Origin: Nitrospirales bacterium
GTDB lineage: Bacteria > Nitrospirota > Nitrospiria > Nitrospirales > UBA8639
Reading direction: 5' to 3'
Assembly (NCBI GenBank): GCA_029261295.1
Contig: JAJDBP010000017.1
Span: 430,195-494,194, forward strand
Length of the DNA: 64,000 nt
A program made the position numbers and the translations under genes. Position 1 is the stretch's first letter. The number at the start of each line of letters is the position of its first letter. Shown here piece by piece: positions 27,326 through 36,090 of the stretch. The notes below the pieces were generated by a model. That model was not told the DNA's origin. It saw only the letters and a list, made by a program, of their open reading frames with translations, and made no database searches.

Positions 27326-28579
27326 CTATCCTATTTTCACCCGTCGAATTTTATTTTCATTCCGCTCACAAATGTATAAATATCCTTCGGAGTCTAAGGT
27401 CAAACCAGCTGGTGTATTCACGATGGCTTCGGTAGCTAGCAGCCCATCCCCGTGTTTCAACATGCCAGCGTCTTCCTTCGCCACAAAGCGAGCGGCTCCG
27501 CAGCCCCCCATATTCTTATCATCATACCCACTGTCTCCATTGCCAACAACGGTCGTAATGATACCCGTTATGGCGTCAACCTTCCGTATTCGGTGATTCA
27601 TGGAATCGGAAATATAGACATTCCCTTCCCCGTCCACGACAGCACTTTCCGGAACATTTAGCATGGATTGGACCCCTAACTTTCCATCGCCATCAAATCC
27701 AAATCGACAGACTCCAGCAATCGTCGACACCGTACCCGTCTTCATATCAATTTTCCGAATACGATTGGTTCCTTTATCAGTCACATAGAGATCACCATGG
27801 CCATCTACATCAATGTCGACTGCATCATAAAACTTACATTCCAGCGCAGGTTTACCATCATCTAAATACAAACTCAGGTCCAAACCATCAGAACATTTGG
27901 GGCGTAATAATCCTTCGTCATTACTAAAATCAATCCCAATCGCATCACCAGACAACACAATGAGGTTTTGTGCGGTCAAAGGACTGATTCGTTCGTCATC
28001 TTCTCCTGTCCAGCATCCCCCAATAGTGGTGACTAATCCGGTCTCAAGATCATATTGACGAATTCGATGAGCTTGTGTATCGGCAATAAACATCCGGTCA
28101 TGTTGGTCAAAGACGATGGCAGCAGGATAGGTTAAATTCACTTCTAGCCCAGGCCCATCCCCATTAAACCCCCATTGTCCAGTGCCCACAACCGTCGTAA
28201 TAATTCCTGTTTCCGCATCGATTTTTCGAATGCGATTGCTTCCCGAATCACACACATAGAGATTATTCTTGGAATCGCAGGCCACATCCAAGGGGAGGTA
28301 TAATCCCGCTTCGCCACAGGGTCCATAATCACCGCTGTAACAAGTTTCACCATTTCCAGCGAAATTATGGAGGCGGCCAGTTTCCAAATCGACTCGCCGA
28401 ACTCGGTCAGAGCCGCATTCGGCAATGTAGACAAACTGCCCTTTTCGATCAATCGTGACCTGATTGGGAAGAGGAATTCCAGCTTTTATCGCTCGCTTCC
28501 CATCACCAGTACTGCGAGACTTGCCATTTCCTGCAAACGTTTCAATCGCGTCAACAACTACCGGCGTCTCTGTTTCCAT
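27326..28579 (-). CDS. NHL-repeat beta-propeller protein
   Basis: A 417-residue protein made of repeated NHL motifs of the form YVTDKGTNRIRKID / GDGDLYVTD, with at least six copies, alternating with ITTVVGNGDSG-type linkers. Such propellers bind proteins or ligands; no catalytic domain and no clear signal peptide are present, though the first residues are short and polar. It ends the unit TatA-TPR-membrane protein region and precedes a terminator. A binding or scaffold role in the NXR neighbourhood is inferred from position. Confidence 0.85.
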   Translation of the reverse strand: METETPVVVDAIETFAGNGKSRSTGDGKRAIKAGIPLPNQVTIDRKGQFVYIAECGSDRVRRVDLETGRLHNFAGNGETCYSGDYGPCGEAGLYLPLDVACDSKNNLYVCDSGSNRIRKIDAETGIITTVVGTGQWGFNGDGPGLEVNLTYPAAIVFDQHDRMFIADTQAHRIRQYDLETGLVTTIGGCWTGEDDERISPLTAQNLIVLSGDAIGIDFSNDEGLLRPKCSDGLDLSLYLDDGKPALECKFYDAVDIDVDGHGDLYVTDKGTNRIRKIDMKTGTVSTIAGVCRFGFDGDGKLGVQSMLNVPESAVVDGEGNVYISDSMNHRIRKVDAITGIITTVVGNGDSGYDDKNMGGCGAARFVAKEDAGMLKHGDGLLATEAIVNTPAGLTLDSEGYLYICERNENKIRRVKIG

Positions 28580-28667
28580 ATGAATAAAACCTCTTCTGTT
28601 TAACTAAAAGAACACTCACCATCCATGAAAGCGTCTATCACCATCTGACGCCCAAACGCCCCGTGCC

Positions 28668-28985
28668 TTAGGCCTTTGCAGGGGCTGCAGGTTCGGGAGT
28701 CACGGCCTGAACCATCTCAGGTTGTGGCTGGGCGACTGCTTGTACAGGTTCTGCCTGAATCGGCTGAGGGATTTGGGGAGGGACAGCAGTTGAAGCGGTC
28801 ATCCCCTCCTCAGCTTGCGCCTGAGGATCAATATCATACTGCTCCGCTTCCTGAACAGATTTCTTAAAACCTTTGATGGCTTTACCAACTCCTTCACCCA
28901 ATTGCGGTAATTTTCCTGCACCAAAGATAATAAGGACGATCACTAAAATAAGAATCAGTTCTGTAAAGCCTAAACTTCCAAACAT
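28668..28985 (-). CDS. tatA: Twin-arginine translocase subunit TatA/E
   Basis: A 105-residue protein with the canonical N-terminal span starting [13 protein letters not shown], the [12 protein letters not shown] hinge and amphipathic helix, then a Pro/Gln/Ala-rich tail. TatA forms the pore that exports folded proteins. AAGGAG lies just before the ATG. In Nitrospira, NXR subunits and their partners are thought to be periplasmic and Tat dependent, so a dedicated TatA in this island fits. Confidence 0.95.
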   Translation of the reverse strand: MFGSLGFTELILILVIVLIIFGAGKLPQLGEGVGKAIKGFKKSVQEAEQYDIDPQAQAEEGMTASTAVPPQIPQPIQAEPVQAVAQPQPEMVQAVTPEPAAPAKA

Positions 28986-29007
28986 AGTTCGTCTCCTTGC
29001 TAGGATA

Positions 29008-29823
29008 TTACTTTTTTGCGGTTTCTCTAGAACGTTTACTAAACCGCTCTTTCAAACGATTGCGGGTTTCTTCCGCCTGGTCAAACTGCTTACACTTCTC
29101 ATAGGTATTGATCAGATTGTAATACGCTAAGGGTTCATCGGGATTGCTGTCTACCGCATCCTCCATGACCTTGACTGCCATATCGGGCTTCTTAAGATTT
29201 AAGGCAATCTCCATTAGCTTAAAACTCGACTCTAAATGGTTCGGGTCAAACTCTAAGACTTTCATATACGCTTGCATCGCCATATCCAACGTATTGAAAT
29301 CGGAAACCTGAGGGTCATCGAGTTTTTCGTAAACGCCTGCCAGGTTATACCACGCAATAGGATCTTCTGATGAAATTTCAATGAGTCGCTCAAAGTATTC
29401 TTTGGCTTGAAGATACTCCGCCCTATCATTATGTAACCTCCCTACATTGAACAAGGCCAACACATCATACGCATTGAGTTCCAATGCCCGCTTGAACTGT
29501 GCAATGGCATCATCAAGCATCCCTTTGGTTCCATAAATCGTCCCAAGATTTGAGTAATACATTGCCAGGGACCGATCCATTTCAACCCGAAGGCCTTCCG
29601 CCATTTCAATAGACTTTTTAACTTCTGATAGGGCTTCATCCATCCGGCCTTTATTGAAATACAATTCACCAAGTCGGCAACGCGCTTGGAAATCATCAGG
29701 TTCCTCACCTAGGAGTTTTTCGAGCTCGGCAATCTCCTCATCAACCGTCAAGGCTTGTTCTTCAGTTGGAGCATCACCCGGTTGTGGGTCCATCGTTTGA
29801 ATTCCAGCAGCTTGTTCTTCCAT
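29008..29823 (-). CDS. Tetratricopeptide-repeat protein
   Basis: A 271-residue protein with about five to six TPR units, for example [38 protein letters not shown] and [14 protein letters not shown]. The N-terminus is acidic and there is no signal peptide, so it is probably cytoplasmic. TPR proteins act as scaffolds or chaperones. It lies 22 bp upstream of tatA and 13 bp downstream of a membrane protein gene, in one unit. Confidence 0.86.
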   Translation of the reverse strand: MEEQAAGIQTMDPQPGDAPTEEQALTVDEEIAELEKLLGEEPDDFQARCRLGELYFNKGRMDEALSEVKKSIEMAEGLRVEMDRSLAMYYSNLGTIYGTKGMLDDAIAQFKRALELNAYDVLALFNVGRLHNDRAEYLQAKEYFERLIEISSEDPIAWYNLAGVYEKLDDPQVSDFNTLDMAMQAYMKVLEFDPNHLESSFKLMEIALNLKKPDMAVKVMEDAVDSNPDEPLAYYNLINTYEKCKQFDQAEETRNRLKERFSKRSRETAKK

Positions 29824-29836
29824 TGCAATATCCTAA

Positions 29837-30952
29837 CTACGGTGTTTGTTCCCCGAATACGGGTCGAATTGGTTGATAGAGAATTTCATCTTGATTTTTG
29901 TTTCGAAGTCGCCCTAAGCTCCCTCGTTTATCGATATTTAATAACATTAACCCAAGCACTACCATCAAGGTCAAATGGGACAATTGCAGGGCATACCCAG
30001 CCATAAACATCAAACCCAGGCCATAACCCGCCAGTCGCCCAATAATGACCAATTTAATGACAGTATAAGCCCAGCAGGTAAACCCTGCCACATAAAAGGC
30101 AAAAGGGAGATAAAAGGTATAGCCCATCCCCATTTGGAAGATCCAGCCTATGCCTTCCCCAGCCTTCCTGACCTCTAGAGCCTTTTCTGGGCTCCAAAGT
30201 GTGAGAAAATAGTCCATAAATAAAAGGATAAGAAAGACGCTTCCCCCACTTATTAAGAGGCTTAATCCCCATTTTCGTTGTGATTTGTTTTTTGTCACAA
30301 ATGAGGTACTCCCATATGCCCAAAATACCAATATACTCGATAGGACCATGAGAGCTTCCCCTAATCGATTCACCTCATGAACCAACGGCGGGGCATCAAG
30401 AATATTTAGTAACCCATAGGAGGTAGACATCGTTTGATAGTAGAGCCACCCAGTAATTCCTAAAAAAAATGTCCCAACCATCAAGCGTTGGCTCCACAAA
30501 CGATGGGTGCCCCAATACTCCACAAGAAGCACCACTAATATTCCAAATGCTAAAATGTTGTACACCACTGATCCCAGCATAGCTGGTGGGAAAAACAGAT
30601 ATCCTACTGTGCATACGACTAAGAGCGCGGCCAAAGGGATGACCACTTTATCCCATTGACCAACCCAAAGCTTGGTTCGCATTTTTTGTATGAGCAAAAT
30701 CCCTAAGATTAAAAAAACGAGAATAGCAGTCATATTTAATAGGACAAACCCTAGGGACGATAACGTCCGAAACCCAATTCGTACCGCCTCATATTTTTCG
30801 GCTAATTTTCCTAAATGCATGCCCAAGCGAGAAACTAACCGATAGAGTACTAATTCAAAAAAAGCCGCGAAGAGCAGACTCTTCAATCCCCACTCAAACA
30901 GCAAGCCAGGATTCTCTAATTTGTCTGATATTTTTTCTTTCGCGGCAATCAT
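29837..30952 (-). CDS. Polytopic membrane protein of unknown function
   Basis: A 371-residue protein with about ten hydrophobic spans and short loops. No Cys heme motif or transporter signature is visible. A few His/Tyr residues lie in or near spans, but none forms a known heme-binding pattern. It is co-transcribed with the TPR protein and TatA and downstream of the B12/radical SAM gene. It may be a membrane partner of the respiratory proteins; the family is not recognised. Confidence 0.8.
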   Translation of the reverse strand: MIAAKEKISDKLENPGLLFEWGLKSLLFAAFFELVLYRLVSRLGMHLGKLAEKYEAVRIGFRTLSSLGFVLLNMTAILVFLILGILLIQKMRTKLWVGQWDKVVIPLAALLVVCTVGYLFFPPAMLGSVVYNILAFGILVVLLVEYWGTHRLWSQRLMVGTFFLGITGWLYYQTMSTSYGLLNILDAPPLVHEVNRLGEALMVLSSILVFWAYGSTSFVTKNKSQRKWGLSLLISGGSVFLILLFMDYFLTLWSPEKALEVRKAGEGIGWIFQMGMGYTFYLPFAFYVAGFTCWAYTVIKLVIIGRLAGYGLGLMFMAGYALQLSHLTLMVVLGLMLLNIDKRGSLGRLRNKNQDEILYQPIRPVFGEQTP

Positions 30953-31022
30953 TTTGAGCCCCCTAAAGCATGGACCAATTGATTTGGCTTACTTTTCTGT
31001 ACCAGGTAAAAACCCCATCCCC

Positions 31023-32795
31023 TCATACACCAGAGAGCTGTGCTTCTCGTTCTTTATTGTATCGAGCAATATAGAGTAACCCATCTGCCATCGAATAATT
31101 AAATGGCAATTCACAGACGACTTCACTTATCTTTTCATACACATATTGATAGACCTTTTCAGCCTGATCCGGAGTCATTCCTGATTTGACCTCGTAAAAG
31201 AACCCGAGACTGAGATCTTCAGATGCTGGGCGCATTATTCGCTGAACTCCATAGGCACCAGGATCACTCATGATCGGCGCCTCTTTTTCCAAATCAAATA
31301 AACAGGGCTGGCAGGAAAACCCATAGGAGGAATTCAGCTTGGTATTGTCCACAATGAAATTCATCGTTTCCAGAGATTCTTCTTCGGTTTCCGTTGGGAA
31401 TCCAACAATGACATAACAATGAACCGCAATACCAAGATCGACACAATCCGAGCAGATCCTCGCCACGTTCTCCTGCGTAATACCCTTGACCATAAAGTCC
31501 ATAAGCCTGGCGTTATACGTCTCTAAGCCAAACACAATTTTTTGGCACCCCGCCTCTCGCATGGAACTCAAGAGTTCTCGAGACAGATTTTTTTCGAATC
31601 GAAGCTCGGCAGTCCATTGCAAATCTAACTTCCGATTAATCAATTCTTTGCAAAGCCGTTTTGTGGGTGAGAGAGCCAAACATTCGTCAGTAAAGAAAAA
31701 ATACGGAGTGTCATGCATCTGGGATAGGGCTTCTAATTCATCCACTACTTTTATTGGATCTTTTTGCCTGAAGTTCTGATGATCCAAGGTCAATGCGCAA
31801 AATGCACAATCCTTGTAATAACAGCCACGTGAAAATTGCACAGGCAAAACCGTGTGAGGGGCCAAATATTGGTCTAACGGAAACCCTTTATAATTAGGTG
31901 CAGGATGTTCTGAGAGATTTTCAGAATAAAAAGGTTGATTAACAGTAATTTTCCCCTCATTTCGCCAAATAAGGTTGGGAACCTTACTGAAATCTTTTCT
32001 ACCTTCCAATTGATTGATCATTTCAAGAAGGGCTGTTTCCCCTTCAAACACGATGAAATCGTCGGTGACCTCAAACAAACGATCACAACGTCTGAGGTTG
32101 TCCACGAGTCGAGTAAAAATACTTCCTCCCACCGTGACATGAACTTGAGGAAATTGTTCCTTGATTAAACGACAGAGGGTCAGTCCAGGAATAATCTGAG
32201 AAGTAGCCGTAATCGATACACCAACAAAATCTGGAGTATTTTCTATAAATCCTGGCAAAAAGAATCTTCGATAAAGATCAAGATAGGGGTTTTGCGATTC
32301 ATCATGAATAGCTTTAATAATATCTCGTGAGGAGTAGATCGAGTAGGAAAGTTGGTTATCGACGACCGTCATTCTTGTGGGGAAATATAGAGAAGACACC
32401 ACATCCAACCATCGATCAATCACAAACAAGGATTCGCGATACCGATCTTCATCAAAAAATTCCTGCGTTCGTAACGAGGTTTTGGCACGCTCCACTTCAT
32501 CAATTAAATGGGGAAACCGATCTAAGGACTCGACAGCTTTGGCATAATGCTCCTTACTTCCGGGCCCGGTCTCTCCATCAACAGATTGTTCAAGTTTTTT
32601 GACCAGATCAATTAATTGCTGATGAATATCTAAGCCAAAACTTTTTGTTAACATTCTATCTAATAGCTCAATATTCAAATCTCGTTGTTCTTGGACTGGC
32701 ACACCAGATTGTTCAAGAAATGCCGATAGGCAGGGAATACTGAGGTAGGGCTGAGATGGATGCCAGCTAGGAGGAAATAAAAGAGAAATATTCAC
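31023..32795 (-). CDS. B12-binding-domain radical SAM protein
   Basis: About 590 residues. The N-terminal half contains a cobalamin-binding-type fold (VGVSITATSQIIPGL and VTVGGSIFTRL, near 190-230); the second half is a radical SAM domain whose cluster cysteines (CYYKDCAFC, about 325-333) have C-x4-C-x2-C spacing, later followed by QKIVFGLETY. A GTG at 32795 lies 7 bases after GGGAG and is preferred over a TTG at 32813. The family methylates or rearranges unreactive carbons. Substrate unknown; conservation inside an NXR island suggests cofactor, lipid or protein modification. Confidence 0.85.
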   Translation of the reverse strand: MNISLLFPPSWHPSQPYLSIPCLSAFLEQSGVPVQEQRDLNIELLDRMLTKSFGLDIHQQLIDLVKKLEQSVDGETGPGSKEHYAKAVESLDRFPHLIDEVERAKTSLRTQEFFDEDRYRESLFVIDRWLDVVSSLYFPTRMTVVDNQLSYSIYSSRDIIKAIHDESQNPYLDLYRRFFLPGFIENTPDFVGVSITATSQIIPGLTLCRLIKEQFPQVHVTVGGSIFTRLVDNLRRCDRLFEVTDDFIVFEGETALLEMINQLEGRKDFSKVPNLIWRNEGKITVNQPFYSENLSEHPAPNYKGFPLDQYLAPHTVLPVQFSRGCYYKDCAFCALTLDHQNFRQKDPIKVVDELEALSQMHDTPYFFFTDECLALSPTKRLCKELINRKLDLQWTAELRFEKNLSRELLSSMREAGCQKIVFGLETYNARLMDFMVKGITQENVARICSDCVDLGIAVHCYVIVGFPTETEEESLETMNFIVDNTKLNSSYGFSCQPCLFDLEKEAPIMSDPGAYGVQRIMRPASEDLSLGFFYEVKSGMTPDQAEKVYQYVYEKISEVVCELPFNYSMADGLLYIARYNKEREAQLSGV

Positions 32796-32855
32796 AGCAT
32801 AGCTCCCAATCAATTAGGGAAGATAATAAGACAGCTTTTTCGGATTTACTTTAAA

Positions 32856-32885
32856 TTTATACACGTCACAATCTTCTCAACGCAA
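32856..32885 (-). promoter_or_regulatory. Candidate sigma-70 promoter for the B12/radical SAM operon
   Basis: On the minus strand TTGCGT and TATAAA are separated by 18 bases, about 60 bp before the GTG start. The -10 is good and the -35 weak. It lies downstream of the terminator that closes the nxrC unit, where a promoter is needed. Confidence 0.35.
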
Positions 32886-32980
32886 CTAAGAAATGAATTT
32901 GGAAGTTCTCAAGAGGGAAAAAATCTGATAACTCAAACCCCCTTCGCCAAAATCCTTCCTATTTAAATGCATCATACCTA

Positions 32981-33040
32981 AAAAAAAACCCCCGGTAACT
33001 CCCTCAATTTATGAGGTGAATCACCGGAGGTTTCTTTTTT
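32981..33040. terminator. Bidirectional rho-independent terminator after nxrC
   Basis: A long GC-rich hairpin at 32989-33030 (CCCCGGT pairing with ACCGGAGG and CCTCA pairing with TGAGG around an AT-rich loop) is flanked by eight A on one side and a T-rich run on the other. On the minus strand it ends with TTTTTTTT about 50 bp after the nxrC stop. It separates the torD-nxrC unit from the radical SAM-tatA unit. Confidence 0.88.
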
Positions 33041-33090
33041 ATAACCAGTCTTCCTTATTTAGGAAAACTTTGGAAACAAAGTCACTCTCC

Positions 33091-34044
33091 TTATGGCATT
33101 TGAGCAGTGAACCAGGTCGAAATACCCTTCATGCCGTTCCGTTCCACATTCGAGCCATCCCATACGGCAAATGCCACTGGGAAGCTTGAACCAGCCTTGA
33201 ACTGCACATCGTTAGGATCATTCGTTGCCAAGCTCCGCTTCATTACCACGCGCCAGGTAGGACCGCTACAGCAGCCGCCCTTCAACGCACCATATGGCTC
33301 CCATAATCCATTACCCACGACGTCTTGTGACGCTTGAGTGGTCAATGTGCTGAAACCATTGGCATTTAAGTCTTCTACAGAACCTACCCGCATGTCTGGG
33401 TCTGACATAATGTTACCTGACCAAATACCTGGGTTGAATGGGCCTAAGCTCCGTCCAATCCGATCTGGATAGGTCACACCACCAGCTGGCTCTTCGTAGT
33501 AGTAATCCCATGCAATTGAAGGATATTGGTTATCAACATCCCACATTCCGGCAACGCCTCGTCCCAAGTCTTTTTGCCATTCTGCGTTCCACCGCCAAAT
33601 GTTCACGGTTCCGCCTGATTGGCCCATACATTGGAAAGGTGGCGCCCCAGCTGTCTGCACAGGGAATTGCACCGCTACTTGATCCCTAAAATCTTGAGGA
33701 CCAATTGTGGTGTTATTCAAAGTTTGATCTCCCCAGTTCGCCCACACGCCAATCTCTTTGCCATTGGTGGCCATTTTGATCATGACGGTTTTGACGGAAA
33801 TGTTGGGGTGCATAGGAGTCGTAATTGTCTGCCCGCTGAGAGGGGCAACAATACCAGGAACTGACTCCCACACTGGATTGGCCGCATCCATTGGAATTGG
33901 GCCAGTAATTTTGCCAACCGGAATCGTCACCGGTTGCGAGACGGCTAGCGGAATCTGCCCAAGTGTCAATCCAACACAGACAACCAGGACAGATAGAAGA
34001 ACGCCAAACACCAGTCGTTTGTTACGCGTCTGCACCAATCTCAT
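33091..34044 (-). CDS. nxrC: Putative nitrite oxidoreductase gamma subunit (NxrC), heme b
   Basis: A 317-residue exported protein of the ethylbenzene-dehydrogenase/DMSO-reductase-type gamma family. It has a signal peptide (hydrophobic segment to about residue 36), then a beta-rich domain. The expected axial ligands of heme b are present: Met140 in QCMGQ and Lys306 in NGMKGIS. In Nitrospira such proteins are the proposed NxrC that takes electrons from the NxrB iron-sulfur chain. AAGGAGG precedes the ATG. It is downstream of the TorD-like gene and closed by a strong terminator. NxrA and NxrB are not nearby in this window, so pairing is inferred. Confidence 0.85.
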   Translation of the reverse strand: MRLVQTRNKRLVFGVLLSVLVVCVGLTLGQIPLAVSQPVTIPVGKITGPIPMDAANPVWESVPGIVAPLSGQTITTPMHPNISVKTVMIKMATNGKEIGVWANWGDQTLNNTTIGPQDFRDQVAVQFPVQTAGAPPFQCMGQSGGTVNIWRWNAEWQKDLGRGVAGMWDVDNQYPSIAWDYYYEEPAGGVTYPDRIGRSLGPFNPGIWSGNIMSDPDMRVGSVEDLNANGFSTLTTQASQDVVGNGLWEPYGALKGGCCSGPTWRVVMKRSLATNDPNDVQFKAGSSFPVAFAVWDGSNVERNGMKGISTWFTAQMP

Positions 34045-34146
34045 AATGACGCATCCTCCTTTGATAAAAGATTAAAACCGAAAGGACTGCAAATAACCTG
34101 TCTCTTAAAACCTATCAAACAAATCATCCTATCCAAATCAACAATA

Positions 34147-35118
34147 CTAAGCATTCCCTGATTGATCCGATGTTCCACTTTCTTTGTCTAAAAACGCATC
34201 TGCACCGACTTCGTTCATGAGCATGCTTAACTCATTCCCTTGATCTTGGGCACCACATTCAAAAGTTTGGCCTTCAGGATTCATATAAGAAGCTGGTCGA
34301 TAATCTGTTTCCGAATAAGGTTGTGGCGTAACACCAAGAAAAGCAATGTCAAAGGCCATCCAATCTGTCGTAAAGTCAGCAAGGATCTTATAGAAACCAT
34401 AATCAGCCTTACGCTTTAACATTCCAGAAAATAATGGCACCCATCGCCCTATGTGTTCTTTTACGAACTTCTTTTCTGCCTCGATAACGGTTTTCAGCTT
34501 TTCTGCTCCGTCATGAAGAATGGCATAGGACTCTTTATAAGACAAATAATGCATGAATTCTAATTCAACACTCAAATGATCTAAGCGTTCATGAATATCT
34601 GGAGATAATTGGAGACCAAAGGCACTGTAAAAACCGGCAATGTCACCCATGACATATGATTGTCCAAATACGTGATCGTTTCCAAACAAGGTTTCGTAAG
34701 GCGGGCAATCTAGGGCAATCACATTGCTAAAGACTCGACGATGTTCGTCGCGCAAATCCTGGATGTTCCAATTCTCACCTTCGGAAGAAATCCAAGCTTC
34801 GATTGAATCAAAGTGCGCAGAAACTGCTTGTAAGCGCTCCTCTGTTTCTTGTCCGCCCACACCTTTAAGTTCTTTTCTTAACCCTTCTAATGCCGTCCTG
34901 CCGTCTTCTACAAATTCTCCACTTTGTAAGTAATCTAGGAATTCTTCATCCTCTGGATAGAGATACCCCCAAGAAACTAGCAAATACAACTTACTTCGAC
35001 AAAGTGCACGATCAACAGCTGGAGCATCTTTTGGGGAAATCTTCACGACCTTTTGGTCGTTGGGTAATGGAGACCCATTTGAACGAATATTTTTCTTTTC
35101 TTTTACAACTGCTGCCAT
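34147..35118 (-). CDS. TorD/NarJ-type molybdoenzyme maturation chaperone
   Basis: A 323-residue, mostly helical cytoplasmic protein. After an N-terminal polar tail, residues 35-250 resemble TorD/DmsD chaperones, with the EHRRVF...DCPPYETLFG segment near 125-145 and VELEFMHYLSYKE near 185, typical of this family. These chaperones bind the leader of molybdopterin oxidoreductases until the cofactor is inserted. The C-terminal extension contains a single Cys. It lies upstream of nxrC behind a clear sigma-70 promoter, so a role in NXR assembly is likely. Confidence 0.85.
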   Translation of the reverse strand: MAAVVKEKKNIRSNGSPLPNDQKVVKISPKDAPAVDRALCRSKLYLLVSWGYLYPEDEEFLDYLQSGEFVEDGRTALEGLRKELKGVGGQETEERLQAVSAHFDSIEAWISSEGENWNIQDLRDEHRRVFSNVIALDCPPYETLFGNDHVFGQSYVMGDIAGFYSAFGLQLSPDIHERLDHLSVELEFMHYLSYKESYAILHDGAEKLKTVIEAEKKFVKEHIGRWVPLFSGMLKRKADYGFYKILADFTTDWMAFDIAFLGVTPQPYSETDYRPASYMNPEGQTFECGAQDQGNELSMLMNEVGADAFLDKESGTSDQSGNA

Positions 35119-35457
35119 ATTTCACCTAATAAAAGGAATAAAAATCTTGTATTGCCTTTTTATAAATACCGATCAATAATTCAATCTAAATTCACGAAAA
35201 GGGGACCAGATAATAGGACAACAGGCCCATGAAGTCAAGACGTGAATACCCTCCAAATGGCCTTTCTCCATCTATAATTTTAGAAGACATTCTATAGCCC
35301 TTTTTCCCATAGAATAATTAGGAAATTAAATGCATCTTTTCTTTATGATTCCAAATACTTACTATCCACATTTGAGTAAAACTACGTAAAAAGGCATTGT
35401 TGGAAAAATTATTGATAAATTCGAAATTTTCAAACCTATCTTAGGTGCCTATAAAAA
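35119..35457. other. 339-bp intergenic region upstream of the torD-nxrC unit
   Basis: An AT-rich gap between the ferredoxin stop and the chaperone start. It contains a clear sigma-70 promoter (35210-35238) and a leader of about 85 bases before the chaperone ATG. No ORF with a ribosome-binding site, no RNA gene and no sigma-54 GG-N10-GC element were seen. Confidence 0.6.
35210..35238 (-). promoter_or_regulatory. Sigma-70 promoter of the torD-nxrC unit
   Basis: On the minus strand TTGACT (35233-35238) and TATTAT (35210-35215) are separated by exactly 17 bases, each with 5 of 6 consensus positions. Transcription would start near 35203, giving a leader of about 85 bases. Confidence 0.7.
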
Positions 35458-36081
35458 TTACATAGAATGCGCGACGATTCGAATGGCAGCACGGTCATTG
35501 ACCGTTCCACATATGTATTGACAAATCCCACATCCGACGCAAAGCGCGTCATCAACTGCAACGAGGAAAATTCCAAAATCCATAGAAATGGCGTCTGTTG
35601 GACACTTGGACACACAGGCATTACACCCATTTCCGGCCGTACAAACATTCCGTGAAACCTTGGCTAACCCCATCCTGACTTTGGATTGATTCATGAGAGG
35701 CATCAAGGCCTCCGTTTCACATGCATTGATGCAGGGAAAATCTTCGCACAATTGACAGGGGGTTTGCCCAGGATAGATTCCAGGAGTTTCCTGAACTTGC
35801 AACTGCTCAATAGCATCATGTGGACACGCATCAATACAATCCCCACATTTCGTGCACCGCCCTAAAAAAAGTTCCTCTTGCACTGCACCAGGCGGACGCA
35901 ACCACCCTGTCTTTTCTATAATCTGATTTTCCTGAACCTTTTCGACGGTTGGCGCATCACGATGCTTCACGAATTCTTGAACCGTCGCACCAATCGACAC
36001 CATGGAATGGCGAAGAAATGTCCGCCGTCCCAGAGCTGGATCGTTCTCACTGCTATCAGAGGCTGAATCAGAAGCTGCCAT
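35458..36081 (-). CDS. Ferredoxin-type protein with four 4Fe-4S sites and a Tat-like N-terminus
   Basis: About 207 residues. A twin-arginine-like segment (LGRRTFLRHSM near residue 18) precedes a weak hydrophobic stretch, so Tat export or anchoring is plausible. Four cysteine groups follow: CTKCGDCIDACP, CQLCEDFPCINAC, CTAGNGCNACVSKCP and CVGCGICQYIC, an arrangement like NapG/MauM ferredoxins. It should pass electrons between quinol or cytochromes and a molybdoenzyme, or take part in maturation. The ATG at 36081 is preferred over a TTG at 36084. It lies 9 bp downstream of the metalloprotease-like gene. Confidence 0.87.
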   Translation of the reverse strand: MAASDSASDSSENDPALGRRTFLRHSMVSIGATVQEFVKHRDAPTVEKVQENQIIEKTGWLRPPGAVQEELFLGRCTKCGDCIDACPHDAIEQLQVQETPGIYPGQTPCQLCEDFPCINACETEALMPLMNQSKVRMGLAKVSRNVCTAGNGCNACVSKCPTDAISMDFGIFLVAVDDALCVGCGICQYICGTVNDRAAIRIVAHSM

Positions 36082-36090
36082 CAATGAAAC

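Noticed and set aside
27009..27596. 195-residue open frame on the plus strand
   Set aside because: It overlaps the 3' end of the NHL gene and the terminator on the other strand; no ribosome-binding site or domain.
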